NCBI RefSeq assembly: GCF_003627995.1 | Contig: NZ_CP032707.1 | Span: 186,001-250,000, forward strand | Origin: Brevundimonas naejangsanensis | GTDB lineage: Bacteria > Pseudomonadota > Alphaproteobacteria > Caulobacterales > Caulobacteraceae | Direction of reading: 5' to 3' | Length of the DNA: 64,000 nt | In this document: positions 36,178 to 44,731 of the stretch, piece after piece | How the letters are laid out: each line of letters starts with the position of its first letter | How positions within the stretch are numbered: the stretch's first letter is position 1 | Program-made: the position numbers and the translations under genes | The notes under the pieces: generated by a model | The model's database searches: none | What the model was told of the DNA's origin: nothing | Seen by the model: the letters and a program-made list of their open reading frames with translations, nothing else

Positions 36178-36228
36178 CACTCAGGAGACGCCGACCGGCG
36201 TCTATCGCGTCGGAAGGCGCAAGGTACC

Positions 36229-37431
36229 GTGGTCAGTCAACTTCTCTCCAGGTTCGGTCGACAAGGGTCTTCAACGACCAACGCCCGCCAGGCGGGCCCC
36301 GCCGCGCGCCGGATCGGCGTGGTGGACGGCGCCCTGGGAGACAGCGGCCTGCACATGGTCGCCGGGCTGTTTCCCCACGCGGCCTTCGTCCCCCTCGGCG
36401 CGGAATGGCCGTCGACGCCGCCGCCGGGGCTGGACTTCATCATCGCCGCGGTCGACGGCGGTTCGGCCACCGAAGTGGAGGCCGCGCGCGCCCGCATCCT
36501 CGCGACGCGCCACATCGGGATCATCGTCGTCCTGCGCCAGGCCGACGTCATCACCACCCGCCAGCTGATCCGCGACGGCGCCGTCGACGTCCTGCCCGCG
36601 CCGGTGTCGGAAGCGGCCCTGGCGCTGTCGCTGGAGCGCCTGCTGGGCGTCGGCGAGGCCCGCCCGCAGGGCAAGCGCGACAATCAGGTCGTCGCCGTCA
36701 TCAAGGCCGGCGGCGGCGTCGGCGCCACGGCCCTGACCGTGCAGGTCGGCGCCATCCTCGCCGGACGGCGCGCGGGCGACGTCTGCGTGGCCGACCTGGA
36801 CCTGCAGTTCGGATGCGCGGGCCTGTATCTCGACATTCATGACGCCGTGTCCCTGACGGACTGCATGGCGGCGGGCGGAGAAATCGCGGACGTGCCGCTG
36901 GGCGCCGCCCTGGCGCGCCATGCCAACGGCCTGCGCGTTCTGGTCGGCCCCAGGGAGGTGACCCCTCTGGAGGCCCTGTCGTCGAAGCAGATCGACGCCC
37001 TGCTGGCCGGCCTGCGTCGCGATTTCGCCCTGACCCTTCTGGACATGCCCTCGGTCTGGACGGCCTGGACCAATCGAGCGCTTCAGCTGGCGGACCGGAT
37101 CGTGGTGGTGACCGCCCTGTCGGTGCCGCACATCCACCTGCTGCGACGGCAGCTCGCGGTCATCGCCAAGCAGGGCCTGAGCGATCGCCCCCTGACCCTG
37201 GTGCTGAACGCCGTCTCGCCCGAACAGACCGCCGCCCTGTCGGTCCGGGCCGCCGAGCATGCGCTGGGCCGTCCCTTCGACCTGTGCCTGCCCCAGGACG
37301 GCGCCATGGACGTGGCCGTCAACCAGGGGGTCGAGCTGTCCAGCATCCGCCGCGGCACGCGGCTGGAAAAGGCGCTCGGACAGTTCGCCGACATCCTCCA
37401 CGCCCCGATGCGCCTGACCGCGGAGTCATAG
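36229..37431 (+). CDS. cpaE: Pilus localisation ATPase CpaE/TadZ
   Basis: A 400-residue protein with an atypical receiver-like N-terminal domain (about 28-145) and a MinD/ParA-type ATPase domain. Seen: the deviant Walker A KAGGGVGATALTVQVG near 162-177 and DLDLQFGCAGLYLDI near 192-206. CpaE places the Tad machine at the cell pole. The start is GTG at 36229 behind GGAAGGCGCAAGG. cpaF follows after 2 bp, so the two are translated together. Confidence 0.93.
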   Translation: MVSQLLSRFGRQGSSTTNARQAGPAARRIGVVDGALGDSGLHMVAGLFPHAAFVPLGAEWPSTPPPGLDFIIAAVDGGSATEVEAARARILATRHIGIIVVLRQADVITTRQLIRDGAVDVLPAPVSEAALALSLERLLGVGEARPQGKRDNQVVAVIKAGGGVGATALTVQVGAILAGRRAGDVCVADLDLQFGCAGLYLDIHDAVSLTDCMAAGGEIADVPLGAALARHANGLRVLVGPREVTPLEALSSKQIDALLAGLRRDFALTLLDMPSVWTAWTNRALQLADRIVVVTALSVPHIHLLRRQLAVIAKQGLSDRPLTLVLNAVSPEQTAALSVRAAEHALGRPFDLCLPQDGAMDVAVNQGVELSSIRRGTRLEKALGQFADILHAPMRLTAES

Positions 37432-37433
37432 AC

Positions 37434-38783
37434 ATGTTGTGGACGCCCGACGACGCCGGCCTTCCGACGCCTCGCCCGCCGCGGGACGATCAATCCTCGG
37501 GCGTTGCGTCGCCGGACGGCGTCGCCCTGAGGGTGCGCATCCATCAGCAGCTCCTGGACCTCCTGAACCTCAGCGCCCTGGAGCGCGCGTCGCGCGAGCA
37601 ACTGCGCGGCGAGGTGCGCGGGGTCGTCACGCGCCTGCTGGCCGAGGAGAAGCGCCTGCTGTCGCCGGCCCAGACCGACGTCCTGATCGACGACGTGCTG
37701 GACGAGCTTCTGGGCCTGGGGCCGCTGGAGCCGCTGCTCGCCGATCACACGATCAACGACATTCTGATCAACACCCATTCGACGGTTTACGTGGAACGGC
37801 AGGGGCAGCTCGAGCTGACCGACGTGCGGTTCGAGGACACGCGCCATCTGGTGCGGATCATCAACAAGATCGTCTCCGCCGTCGGTCGGCGGGTGGACGA
37901 GTCCCAGCCCATGGTCGACGCCCGCCTGCCGGACGGCAGCCGGGTCAACGCCATCATCCCGCCCCTGGCCGTCGACGGTCCGCTGGTGTCCATCCGCAAA
38001 TTCGCCCACGACCCCATCCGCATGGGCACCCTGGTGGAGCTGCAGTCCCTCACCCAGGAGATGGCGACCATCCTCGAGGGCGTCGTTCGCGCACGCCGCA
38101 ACATCCTGATCTCGGGCGGCACGGGCTCGGGCAAGACGACGCTGCTGAACGCCATGTCGGCCTTCATCGACGACCGCGAGCGCATCGTCACGATCGAGGA
38201 CTCGGCCGAACTTCAGCTGCAGCAGCCCCATGTGGGCCGGCTGGAGACGCGTCCGCCGAACATCGAGGGCACGGGCGAGGTGACGCTGCGCGATCTCGTG
38301 CGCAACGCCCTGCGGATGCGTCCCGACCGGATCATCGTCGGCGAGGTTCGCGCGGGCGAGGCCTTCGACATGCTGCAGGCGATGAACACCGGGCACGAAG
38401 GCTCGATGACCACCGTCCATGCCAACTCGCCGCGCGACGCCCTGGGCCGCGTCGAGCAGATGATCGGCATGGCGGGGCTGGAGATTTCGTCGCGCTCCAT
38501 CCGCCAGCAAATCGCCTCGGCCATCCACCTGGTGGTGCAGACCGAGCGGCTCGAGGACGGGCGACGGCGCATCGTCTCCATCTCCGAAATCGTCGGCATG
38601 GAGGACGACGTCATCTCCATGCAGGAGATCTTCCGGTTCCGACGCCTCAGCCGGGACGGCGACGGCCGCGTTCAGGGGCAGTTGGAAACCACCGGCGTGC
38701 GGCCGAAATTCATGGAGTTGCTGTCGACGCGCGGCATCCAGCTTCCGCATGACATCTTCGTGCCGGGCAGGATCTCCCGATGA
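37434..38783 (+). CDS. cpaF: Pilus assembly ATPase CpaF/TadA
   Basis: A 449-residue secretion ATPase of the VirB11/TadA family that drives pilin polymerisation. Seen: an N-terminal helical domain ([12 protein letters not shown]), [20 protein letters not shown] near 91-110, Walker [14 protein letters not shown] near 224-236, the Asp box and Walker B ([15 protein letters not shown] near 299-313) and the His box [15 protein letters not shown] near 321-335. The ATG at 37434 is chosen; an upstream in-frame start lies inside cpaE. Its stop overlaps the tadB start. Confidence 0.96.
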   Translation: MLWTPDDAGLPTPRPPRDDQSSGVASPDGVALRVRIHQQLLDLLNLSALERASREQLRGEVRGVVTRLLAEEKRLLSPAQTDVLIDDVLDELLGLGPLEPLLADHTINDILINTHSTVYVERQGQLELTDVRFEDTRHLVRIINKIVSAVGRRVDESQPMVDARLPDGSRVNAIIPPLAVDGPLVSIRKFAHDPIRMGTLVELQSLTQEMATILEGVVRARRNILISGGTGSGKTTLLNAMSAFIDDRERIVTIEDSAELQLQQPHVGRLETRPPNIEGTGEVTLRDLVRNALRMRPDRIIVGEVRAGEAFDMLQAMNTGHEGSMTTVHANSPRDALGRVEQMIGMAGLEISSRSIRQQIASAIHLVVQTERLEDGRRRIVSISEIVGMEDDVISMQEIFRFRRLSRDGDGRVQGQLETTGVRPKFMELLSTRGIQLPHDIFVPGRISR

Positions 38784-39778
38784 CGCCGACCAGCTTAATT
38801 CCCCTGGCCTATGTGCTGACCTTCGCGGCCGTGGTGCTGGTCGTCCAGACCACCGCGGACCGCCTGCTGTCCGCGCGCGTCAGCCATCGGCGCATCAACC
38901 GCCGCCTGAGCATGCAGGCCGCCGGCGCGCCGGCGCAAGAGGTCTACGAGCGCCTGGTGCGGCGGCCCGGCGCCCCGTCCTCGGCCGGACGGCGGCTGGC
39001 CGCCCTTCATGACGCGGTGTGGAGCTATTGCCGACAGGCCGGGATGACGATCTCGCCGACGCGGCTGGCGGTGATCGTCCTGGCCGCAGCCGGGGCCCTG
39101 TGGCTTCTGTCGTTCGCCTTCATGCGCCCCGCCGCGGCCTCGACCGCGGCGGCGAACGGCGTGGTGACCCTGGTCGCCGCCCTGGGCCTGTCGGCCATGG
39201 CGGCCTATCTGATCATCGCCCATCGTCGCCGGCTGCGGCTGAGGAAGCTGGAGGAACAGCTTCCCATCGCCCTGGACGTCATCACTCGGGCCCTGCGCGC
39301 CGGCCATCCCGTCATTTCCGCCGTGAACCTGGCCGCGACCGAGATGAGCGATCCGATCGGTTCGGAAATGGGCCTGATCGTCGATGAAACCACCTATGGC
39401 GCGACCTTCAAGGACGCCCTCATCAGCTTCGCCCAAAGGACAGGGTCGTCCGACGCCCACTTCTTCGCCGTCAGCGTGGCGATCCAGACGGAGACCGGCG
39501 GCAATCTGGTGCAGATCCTCGACGGACTGGCCGGCGTCGTGCGCGGTCGGCATTCGCTGGCCAAGCGGGTCAAGGCCCTGGCCAGCGAGGGCAAGGCTTC
39601 GGCCCTGATCCTGAGCCTTCTGCCGCTCTTCATCATCGGCGCGATCGTTCTGTTCCAGCCCCAGTTCTATTCATCAAAGTTCTCGGACCCGATCTTCTGG
39701 CCGTTCGCCATCACCATTGCAGCCATCTACTTCGTCGGCCAGTTCATCATGAACAAGATCATCAACTTCAAATACTGA
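38780..39778 (+). CDS. tadB: Flp pilus assembly protein TadB
   Basis: A 332-residue inner-membrane platform protein with a type II secretion F domain. Membrane segments are visible near 8-26, 95-140 and the C-terminal 270-325 (LILSLLPLFIIGAIVLFQ). The cytoplasmic F domain includes EEQLPIALDVITRALRAGHP near 158-177. The ATG overlaps the cpaF stop (ATGA). It pairs with TadC. Confidence 0.94.
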   Translation: MTPTSLIPLAYVLTFAAVVLVVQTTADRLLSARVSHRRINRRLSMQAAGAPAQEVYERLVRRPGAPSSAGRRLAALHDAVWSYCRQAGMTISPTRLAVIVLAAAGALWLLSFAFMRPAAASTAAANGVVTLVAALGLSAMAAYLIIAHRRRLRLRKLEEQLPIALDVITRALRAGHPVISAVNLAATEMSDPIGSEMGLIVDETTYGATFKDALISFAQRTGSSDAHFFAVSVAIQTETGGNLVQILDGLAGVVRGRHSLAKRVKALASEGKASALILSLLPLFIIGAIVLFQPQFYSSKFSDPIFWPFAITIAAIYFVGQFIMNKIINFKY

Positions 39779-39785
39779 ACCCAGC

Positions 39786-40733
39786 ATGATACTCGACGCG
39801 ATCATCTATGTTCTCAGCTTCGCCGCCGCCGCGCTGGGCACGCTCGCGATGATCCAGACCGTCTCGCGGGTCGCGCGGACGCAGCGGCGCTTGGGCGAAA
39901 CCCTGACCGCCGCCGATGCGGGCGAGCCGTCGATCGTGCGCGCCGACTCGGTCGGCGGCTCCTTCATGAAATGGGTCCAGCGCTCCTCGTCGCTGAGCGA
40001 CAACGAGGGGCGGCGCAAGCTGCGAAACCGGCTGTCGCTGGTGGGCGTCGAACATCCGGCGGCGCCCGTCTGGTACGTCATGGGCCGCTTCGCCCTGGCG
40101 ATCGGCCTGCCGCTGCTGTTTCTGTTCAGTCAGAGGTTCGTGGCCCAGCCGGCGTCCCTGCTCCAACTCGTCGTCATCTCCCTGGCGCTGTGCGGCGTCG
40201 GCCTGATCCTGCCGCACATGATCCTCGACAACCGCATCAAGGCCCGACGCCAGGCCATGGAGCAGGAGTTCCCCGACGTCCTGGACCTGACCGTGGTGTG
40301 CATCGAGGCAGGCCTCGGCCTGGAGGCCGCCCTCGTGCGCGTTGGTCAGGAGATCGGCGGATCCCACCCGCGCATGGCCGACGCCTACGCCCGGGTCTCG
40401 CAGCAGCTCCGCGCCGGACAATCCCGCGCCGAAGCGCTGCGCAGCATGGCCAAGCGCGTCGAGGTCGACGGCGTCTCCTCCTTCGTGACCCTGGTGATCC
40501 AGAGCGACGCCCTGGGCGCCAGTATCGCCCAGACGCTGCGCAGCTACGCCGCCGAGATGCGCGCCAACCGCTTCCATGCGGCGGAGGAGAAGGCCATGCG
40601 CATTCCCGTGCTGATGACCATTCCCCTGGTCGCCTGCATCCTGCCCGTGGTCGTGTTCGCCCTGCTGCTGCCGCCGATCATCGACGTCATTCGCGAACTG
40701 GCGCCGGCGCTCGCCGGCCAAGGGAGAGGGTGA
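39786..40733 (+). CDS. tadC: Flp pilus assembly protein TadC
   Basis: A 315-residue platform protein paralogous to TadB, with membrane segments near 5-22, 95-145 and 275-305 and the F domain stretch EQEFPDVLDLTVVCIEAGLGLEAAL near 159-183. It lies 7 bp after tadB, and its stop overlaps the next ATG. Together with TadB it forms the inner-membrane ring of the pilus motor. Confidence 0.94.
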   Translation: MILDAIIYVLSFAAAALGTLAMIQTVSRVARTQRRLGETLTAADAGEPSIVRADSVGGSFMKWVQRSSSLSDNEGRRKLRNRLSLVGVEHPAAPVWYVMGRFALAIGLPLLFLFSQRFVAQPASLLQLVVISLALCGVGLILPHMILDNRIKARRQAMEQEFPDVLDLTVVCIEAGLGLEAALVRVGQEIGGSHPRMADAYARVSQQLRAGQSRAEALRSMAKRVEVDGVSSFVTLVIQSDALGASIAQTLRSYAAEMRANRFHAAEEKAMRIPVLMTIPLVACILPVVVFALLLPPIIDVIRELAPALAGQGRG

Positions 40734-41701
40734 TGCCAGGTCTCCGCTTCATGCCGGCGCTGGGTCTGGCCGTCGCCCTGGGCGGCTGCAGCCTGCTGCC
40801 CTTCGGCTGGATCAAGCCCGACCGCCCCGTCGTGCCTCGCCCCGCCTCGATGTCGAGCGCCTCGGCCCTGTCCAACGGCGACGCCTATTATGATCGCGCC
40901 GTGTCGGCGATCGCGCGCCGCGACTACGCGCTGGCGCTGGACCTGCTCCAGCGCGCCCGCGCCCAGGACGCCTCGGACGTTCGCGTCCTGAACGCCTTCG
41001 GCGTCGTCTATGACAAGCTGGGGCGGTTCGACCTCAGCGCCCGCTATTATGGTCAGGCGCTGCAACTGGAGCCCGCCTCCCGCGTCGTGGCCGAGAACCT
41101 CGCCTATTCGCATCAGTTGCAGGGCCTGACGCCCGCCTCCCCGGTGGCTTTCGCAGGCCTCGCCGACGCCCCGTTCCCCCAGCCGTCCCCCGCAAACGCT
41201 CCTCAGGTCGCCATTGCGGCCGCCCCCGTCACCCCCTCTGCCCCGGCCGTCATGATGGTCGAGACCCCATCCCTCGCCGCCCCCGTCGGAGCCCTGCCGT
41301 CTGCGCCGGTCCCTGTCCCCGTGCTCGCGCGGGCCGACGCCGCTTCGCCGCCGCCCCCCCGCTCGCCCGGCCTGATGGGACGCCCGCTGGATCTCGAGAA
41401 CGCCTCGGGCCGCCCCGCCCTGACGGCGGCCACGCGGCGACACCTGACCAGCCGCGGCTGGACCTCGCCGCGCCTGTCGCGGGCCGTCATCCAGCCCCAG
41501 GCGCGCACGACCATCAGCTTCCCGGAATCGCGCCGCACCATCGCCCTCGCCCTGTCGCGGACCCTGCCCGGCCCCGCCCGCCTGACGCCTTGCGCGACGC
41601 CCTGCGAAGGGGTGCGCCTGACCCTCGGCGCCGACGCCCGGACCTGGCGTCTGCCGCCGCCCGCCGAACCGCTCGGCCCATCCCCCGCCAGGAGATCATG
41701 A
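40733..41701 (+). CDS. TPR lipoprotein with LytR_C-like domain (TadD-like)
   Basis: A 322-residue predicted lipoprotein: leader with lipobox LGGC near 16-19, TPR repeats near 50-125 (YYDRAVSAIARRDYALALDLL), a proline/alanine-rich linker near 128-215, and a C-terminal domain near 220-310 (LENASGRPALTAATRRHLTSRG) that resembles the LytR_C fold. TadD is a TPR lipoprotein needed for pilus assembly, so this is the likely counterpart; the LytR_C-like tail is an addition. The ATG at 40733 overlaps the tadC stop. Confidence 0.82.
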   Translation: MPGLRFMPALGLAVALGGCSLLPFGWIKPDRPVVPRPASMSSASALSNGDAYYDRAVSAIARRDYALALDLLQRARAQDASDVRVLNAFGVVYDKLGRFDLSARYYGQALQLEPASRVVAENLAYSHQLQGLTPASPVAFAGLADAPFPQPSPANAPQVAIAAAPVTPSAPAVMMVETPSLAAPVGALPSAPVPVPVLARADAASPPPPRSPGLMGRPLDLENASGRPALTAATRRHLTSRGWTSPRLSRAVIQPQARTTISFPESRRTIALALSRTLPGPARLTPCATPCEGVRLTLGADARTWRLPPPAEPLGPSPARRS

Positions 41702-42585
41702 TGACGCTGAACAGGACTCTGGCCTGCTGGCTTACGATCGTGGCGCTCGCCGGCGCGGCCTGGTCGCCGACCTTGGCGAGCCCCGCCGCCTCGGCGATCG
41801 CGGACGCGCGGGTCGCCGACATCAGTCGGGCGCTGGACGAACGGCGCCTGGTCGACGCCGGACGGATGCTGGATCAGGCCCTGCTGGCCGGCGTTCAGGA
41901 CGCCCGGCTGGACCTTCTGACCGGCGAGCTGCAGCTCGCGCGCGGACGGCCCGCCGACGCGCTGGAGACGTTCACCCGCGCCGGCGCCGCGCCCTCCGCC
42001 CACGCCGCCGCCCGTCAGGGCGCCGGCCTCGCCCTGTCGCTGTTGGGCAAGAGCGACGAAGCCAGGGCCGCGCTCGAAGAGGCGGTGGCCGCCGATCCCC
42101 ACGCGGGCCGCGCCTGGAACGGCCTGGGCGCCGAGCACGACCGTCGGCGCGAGTGGGCTCAGGCCGAGGCCGCCTATGAACGGGCGCTCGCAACCAGCGC
42201 CGACCCGGCGCCGGTATACAATAACCGCGGCTTCTCGCGTCTGCTTCAGGGGCGGCTGGACGAAGCCGTCGCCGACTTCGTCCAGGCGCTCGAACGCAAG
42301 CCGGACATGGACGCGGCGCGCACCAACCTGCGGCTGGCGATGGCGATGCGCGGCGAGTACGACCGGGCCGTGTCCGGGGCCACGCCGGCCGAGGCCGCCG
42401 CCCTGCTGAACAACGCAGGCTTCGCCGCCGCGGTTCGCGGCGACTATCGGCAGGCCGACACGCTGCTGACCCAGGCGATCAAGGCCCGGGGCGAATACTA
42501 TCAGCGCGCCTCGGCCAACCTGCAGTATGCGCGCGACCTGGCCGCGGGCGACCAGCGCAGGCCGACCGCCAATGCCGATCGTTGA
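41701..42585 (+). CDS. TPR repeat protein in the tad locus
   Basis: A 294-residue exported protein: signal peptide to about residue 25 (WLTIVALAGAAWSPTLAS), then at least four TPR-like repeats (ARAALEEAVAADPHAGRAWNGLG, AAYERALATSADPAPVYNN, DFVQALERKPDMDAARTN). TPR arrays serve as scaffolds, and a second TPR protein beside TadD is common in Caulobacter-type tad loci. AGGAG lies 6 nt before the ATG at 41701; an ATG one codon earlier (41698) is possible. It overlaps the preceding and following genes. Confidence 0.85.
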   Translation: MTLNRTLACWLTIVALAGAAWSPTLASPAASAIADARVADISRALDERRLVDAGRMLDQALLAGVQDARLDLLTGELQLARGRPADALETFTRAGAAPSAHAAARQGAGLALSLLGKSDEARAALEEAVAADPHAGRAWNGLGAEHDRRREWAQAEAAYERALATSADPAPVYNNRGFSRLLQGRLDEAVADFVQALERKPDMDAARTNLRLAMAMRGEYDRAVSGATPAEAAALLNNAGFAAAVRGDYRQADTLLTQAIKARGEYYQRASANLQYARDLAAGDQRRPTANADR

Positions 42586-43138
42586 GATCTTCCAGTACGT
42601 GATCGCCGCGGCCTTCTGCGCCGTAGCGGCCTGGATCGCGGTTTCGGACGCGCAGCGTCGCCGCATCCCCAATCTGGCGCTGCTGGTCCTGCTGATCCTG
42701 TTTGTGCCGTGGTGCTTCCTGGCGGACGGGGTCCGTCTGGGCCCCGCCTTGGCCGCAGCCGGCATCGCCCTGGGGATGACGATGGTGCTGTGGCTGACCA
42801 ACATCATCGGCGCGGGCGATTCCAAGATGTTCGCGACGGTCGCGCTCTTCCTGGGCCTGGACAACCTGCCTGCCGTGGCCCTGCTCACCGTGCTGATCGG
42901 CGGCGTGATGGCCCTGGCCAGCTTCGCCAGCCGCCCCCGACGCGCCCTGGCCATGATCACCCTGCGCGGCAGGGGAAACTGGGGACGCGGCATTCCCTAC
43001 GGCGTCGCCATCGCCCTGGCGGGCGCGATCGGCATCTGGAGCCAACTACTCGGCCTGACGCCGTACATGGGGCAGCCGCGCGCTGTCACCGTCCAGGACA
43101 TGCAGGCGCTGATCGCCGACAGCGAGGCGACGCCCTGA
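42572..43138 (+). CDS. cpaA: Prepilin peptidase CpaA/TadV
   Basis: A 188-residue integral-membrane aspartyl protease that cuts the leader of Flp and TadE-type pilins. Seen: the two catalytic aspartates, in SDAQRRRIPNL near 27-37 and in GAGDSKMFATVAL near 77-89, with about six membrane segments. The ATG at 42572 overlaps the preceding gene by 14 bp and starts the first helix; the longer frame adds only shadow sequence. It is the last gene of the pilus locus. Confidence 0.94.
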   Translation: MPIVEIFQYVIAAAFCAVAAWIAVSDAQRRRIPNLALLVLLILFVPWCFLADGVRLGPALAAAGIALGMTMVLWLTNIIGAGDSKMFATVALFLGLDNLPAVALLTVLIGGVMALASFASRPRRALAMITLRGRGNWGRGIPYGVAIALAGAIGIWSQLLGLTPYMGQPRAVTVQDMQALIADSEATP

Positions 43139-43376
43139 CCATGCTCGATAAGCGTTAAACCACCGACAGCCACGTGCGTTGGATGAAGCCAGCAGAGGAG
43201 AGGACAGGAGATCAGGAGGCGCCAGCCTCAGCCAAACTCCCCTGAAGAAACCCGCCAGCCTGACGACGCCGGCGCACGCCTTTGTCTCTTGTTCCCACCG
43301 CTAATCAAAGAATGAAGCTTAAGCATTGGAAACATGAGTTTTTCTTGTCGAAGGGACGGAAAAATTGTGTTCATTC

Positions 43377-43391
43377 TTAACAAACGGCTAA
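43377..43391. promoter_or_regulatory. CtrA-like box upstream of the DUF1611-type gene
   Basis: TTAA-CAAACGG-CTAA matches TTAA-N7-TTAA with one mismatch and lies 19 bp before the ATG at 43410, in an A+T-rich 270-bp gap that holds no gene. So close to the start it could repress or activate. Confidence 0.45.
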
Positions 43392-43409
43392 CAGATGGAT
43401 CTGTGAGTA

Positions 43410-43967
43410 ATGGTCGACATTATCCTCCCCTCAGAATCGACCTCATTTGAGAAGAAGCGCGCCAAGCGCCAACCCGGCCCCTCCGTCGCGGACTTCTCAC
43501 CGGCTCGACAGGCAGAGGCCAAGGCGGCCTTCGTCACGCGCCGCGTGCCATCCACGGCGATGAAGACTCTGATCAGCGGGCCGATGCGGCCGCGAACGGG
43601 CGACCTGCTGCTCGCGAGGGTCGATCGCCTGGGCTATCAGACGCGGCTGGAATTGACGTCGGGCCGCAAGGCGTCCTTGCACCCTGGCGACGAAATCATC
43701 CTCGCTTACGGCGACCGCTATGCCACCGACCAGTTCGAGGCCGAGGTTCCGCCCGACCTGGGCCCGACCAACCTGGTGGCCACGGGAGGCGTCGCCTCGC
43801 GGATGCTGTCGCGGTTGAAGGGCATGCGCGCGGCGACCGGCATCACGCCGCTGGGGCTGATCGGAGACGCCCAGGGGGCGCCGCTGAACCTCTCCCAATT
43901 CGCCTTCCTGCCGCAGATCCCCCCGCCGTGCGGCCGCGCATCATCGTCGTGCTCGGCACCTCGATGA
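43410..43967 (+). CDS. DUF1611-type protein, N-terminal part (frame broken at a C6 tract)
   Basis: A 185-residue frame whose first 170 residues look like the N-terminal domain of DUF1611-type P-loop proteins (SGPMRPRTGDLLLARVDRLG, LHPGDEIILAYGDRY, VATGGVASRMLSRLKGM). The last 12 residues (CGRASSSCSAPR) are out-of-frame translation. The natural continuation, RPRIIVVLGTSMNSGKTT, lies in the next gene, and adding one C to the six at 43919-43924 would fuse the two into about 440 residues. The ribosome site before the ATG is weak. A CtrA-like box lies just upstream. The function of the family is not known to me with certainty. Confidence 0.7.
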   Translation: MVDIILPSESTSFEKKRAKRQPGPSVADFSPARQAEAKAAFVTRRVPSTAMKTLISGPMRPRTGDLLLARVDRLGYQTRLELTSGRKASLHPGDEIILAYGDRYATDQFEAEVPPDLGPTNLVATGGVASRMLSRLKGMRAATGITPLGLIGDAQGAPLNLSQFAFLPQIPPPCGRASSSCSAPR

Positions 43968-44731
43968 ATTCGGGCAAGACGACGATCAATCGCCAACTGG
44001 TTTCGGGGCTGAGCCGAGCCGGCCGCCGTCCGGGCGCGGCCAAGGTCACCGGCACGGGATCGGGCGGCGACTTCTGGGTCATGGCCGACGCCGGCGCCCA
44101 CGCCGTGGCCGACTTCACCGACGTCGGCTACGCCTCGACCTACAAGATTCCGACCGACCTTCTGGAAAAGGCGGCCATCGACCTGGTCACGCACCTGTCC
44201 AGCCAGGGATGCGGCGTCATCCTGCTCGAAATCGCCGACGGCCTCCTGCACCAGCAGAACATCGAACTGCTGCAAACCGACTTCTTCAGGACGTTCGTCG
44301 ACGGAGTAATGTTCGCGGCGTGCGACTCCATGGGCGCGGTCCTGGGCGTGTCGCAGCTACAGGCCCTGGGTGTGCCCGTCCTGGGCGTGTCCGGGAGCTT
44401 CACGGCGTCGGAACTCCTGGTCAAGGAGGCGGCGCGCGCCTGTTCGGCGCCGATCTACACCAAGGAGGAGTTGGCCGATCCCGTCAGGGCGATTGAGATC
44501 GTCGGGCTCACGACAGACGCCGCCGCGCCCTCGCCCCCGATCGAGACCTTCAATCCCGCGACCTACTACGTCGGCTACCGCGATCGCCGGTCGCGCGATG
44601 CGCGGGGTCTCAAGGCCGGCCAGTGGCGCGGCAAGGAGCGCCGGCTCCAGAGCCTGAACGGCTTCCATGTCGGCGACTTCGGCATAGCCGAGACAGCCGC
44701 CGCCCATCCGTCGGCGTCGGTCGCGCCATGA
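43928..44731 (+). CDS. DUF1611-type P-loop NTPase, C-terminal part
   Basis: A 267-residue frame from a GTG at 43928, holding a P-loop (GTSMNSGKTT near 9-18), KVTGTGSGGDFWVMADAGAH near 39-58 and the stretch LEIADGLLHQQN near 98-109 that recalls dethiobiotin-synthetase or MobB-like folds. It could be expressed alone from the GTG, but more likely is the second half of the gene beginning at 43410. Its stop overlaps the ABC exporter ATG (ATGA), so the NTPase and exporter are coupled. The role may be a ligase or activation step for the exported compound; this is inference. Confidence 0.72.
   Translation: MRPRIIVVLGTSMNSGKTTINRQLVSGLSRAGRRPGAAKVTGTGSGGDFWVMADAGAHAVADFTDVGYASTYKIPTDLLEKAAIDLVTHLSSQGCGVILLEIADGLLHQQNIELLQTDFFRTFVDGVMFAACDSMGAVLGVSQLQALGVPVLGVSGSFTASELLVKEAARACSAPIYTKEELADPVRAIEIVGLTTDAAAPSPPIETFNPATYYVGYRDRRSRDARGLKAGQWRGKERRLQSLNGFHVGDFGIAETAAAHPSASVAP

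Noticed and set aside
37284..37433. 50-residue extension of CpaF
   Set aside because: It overlaps cpaE in another frame; the ATG at 37434 starts two bases after the cpaE stop.
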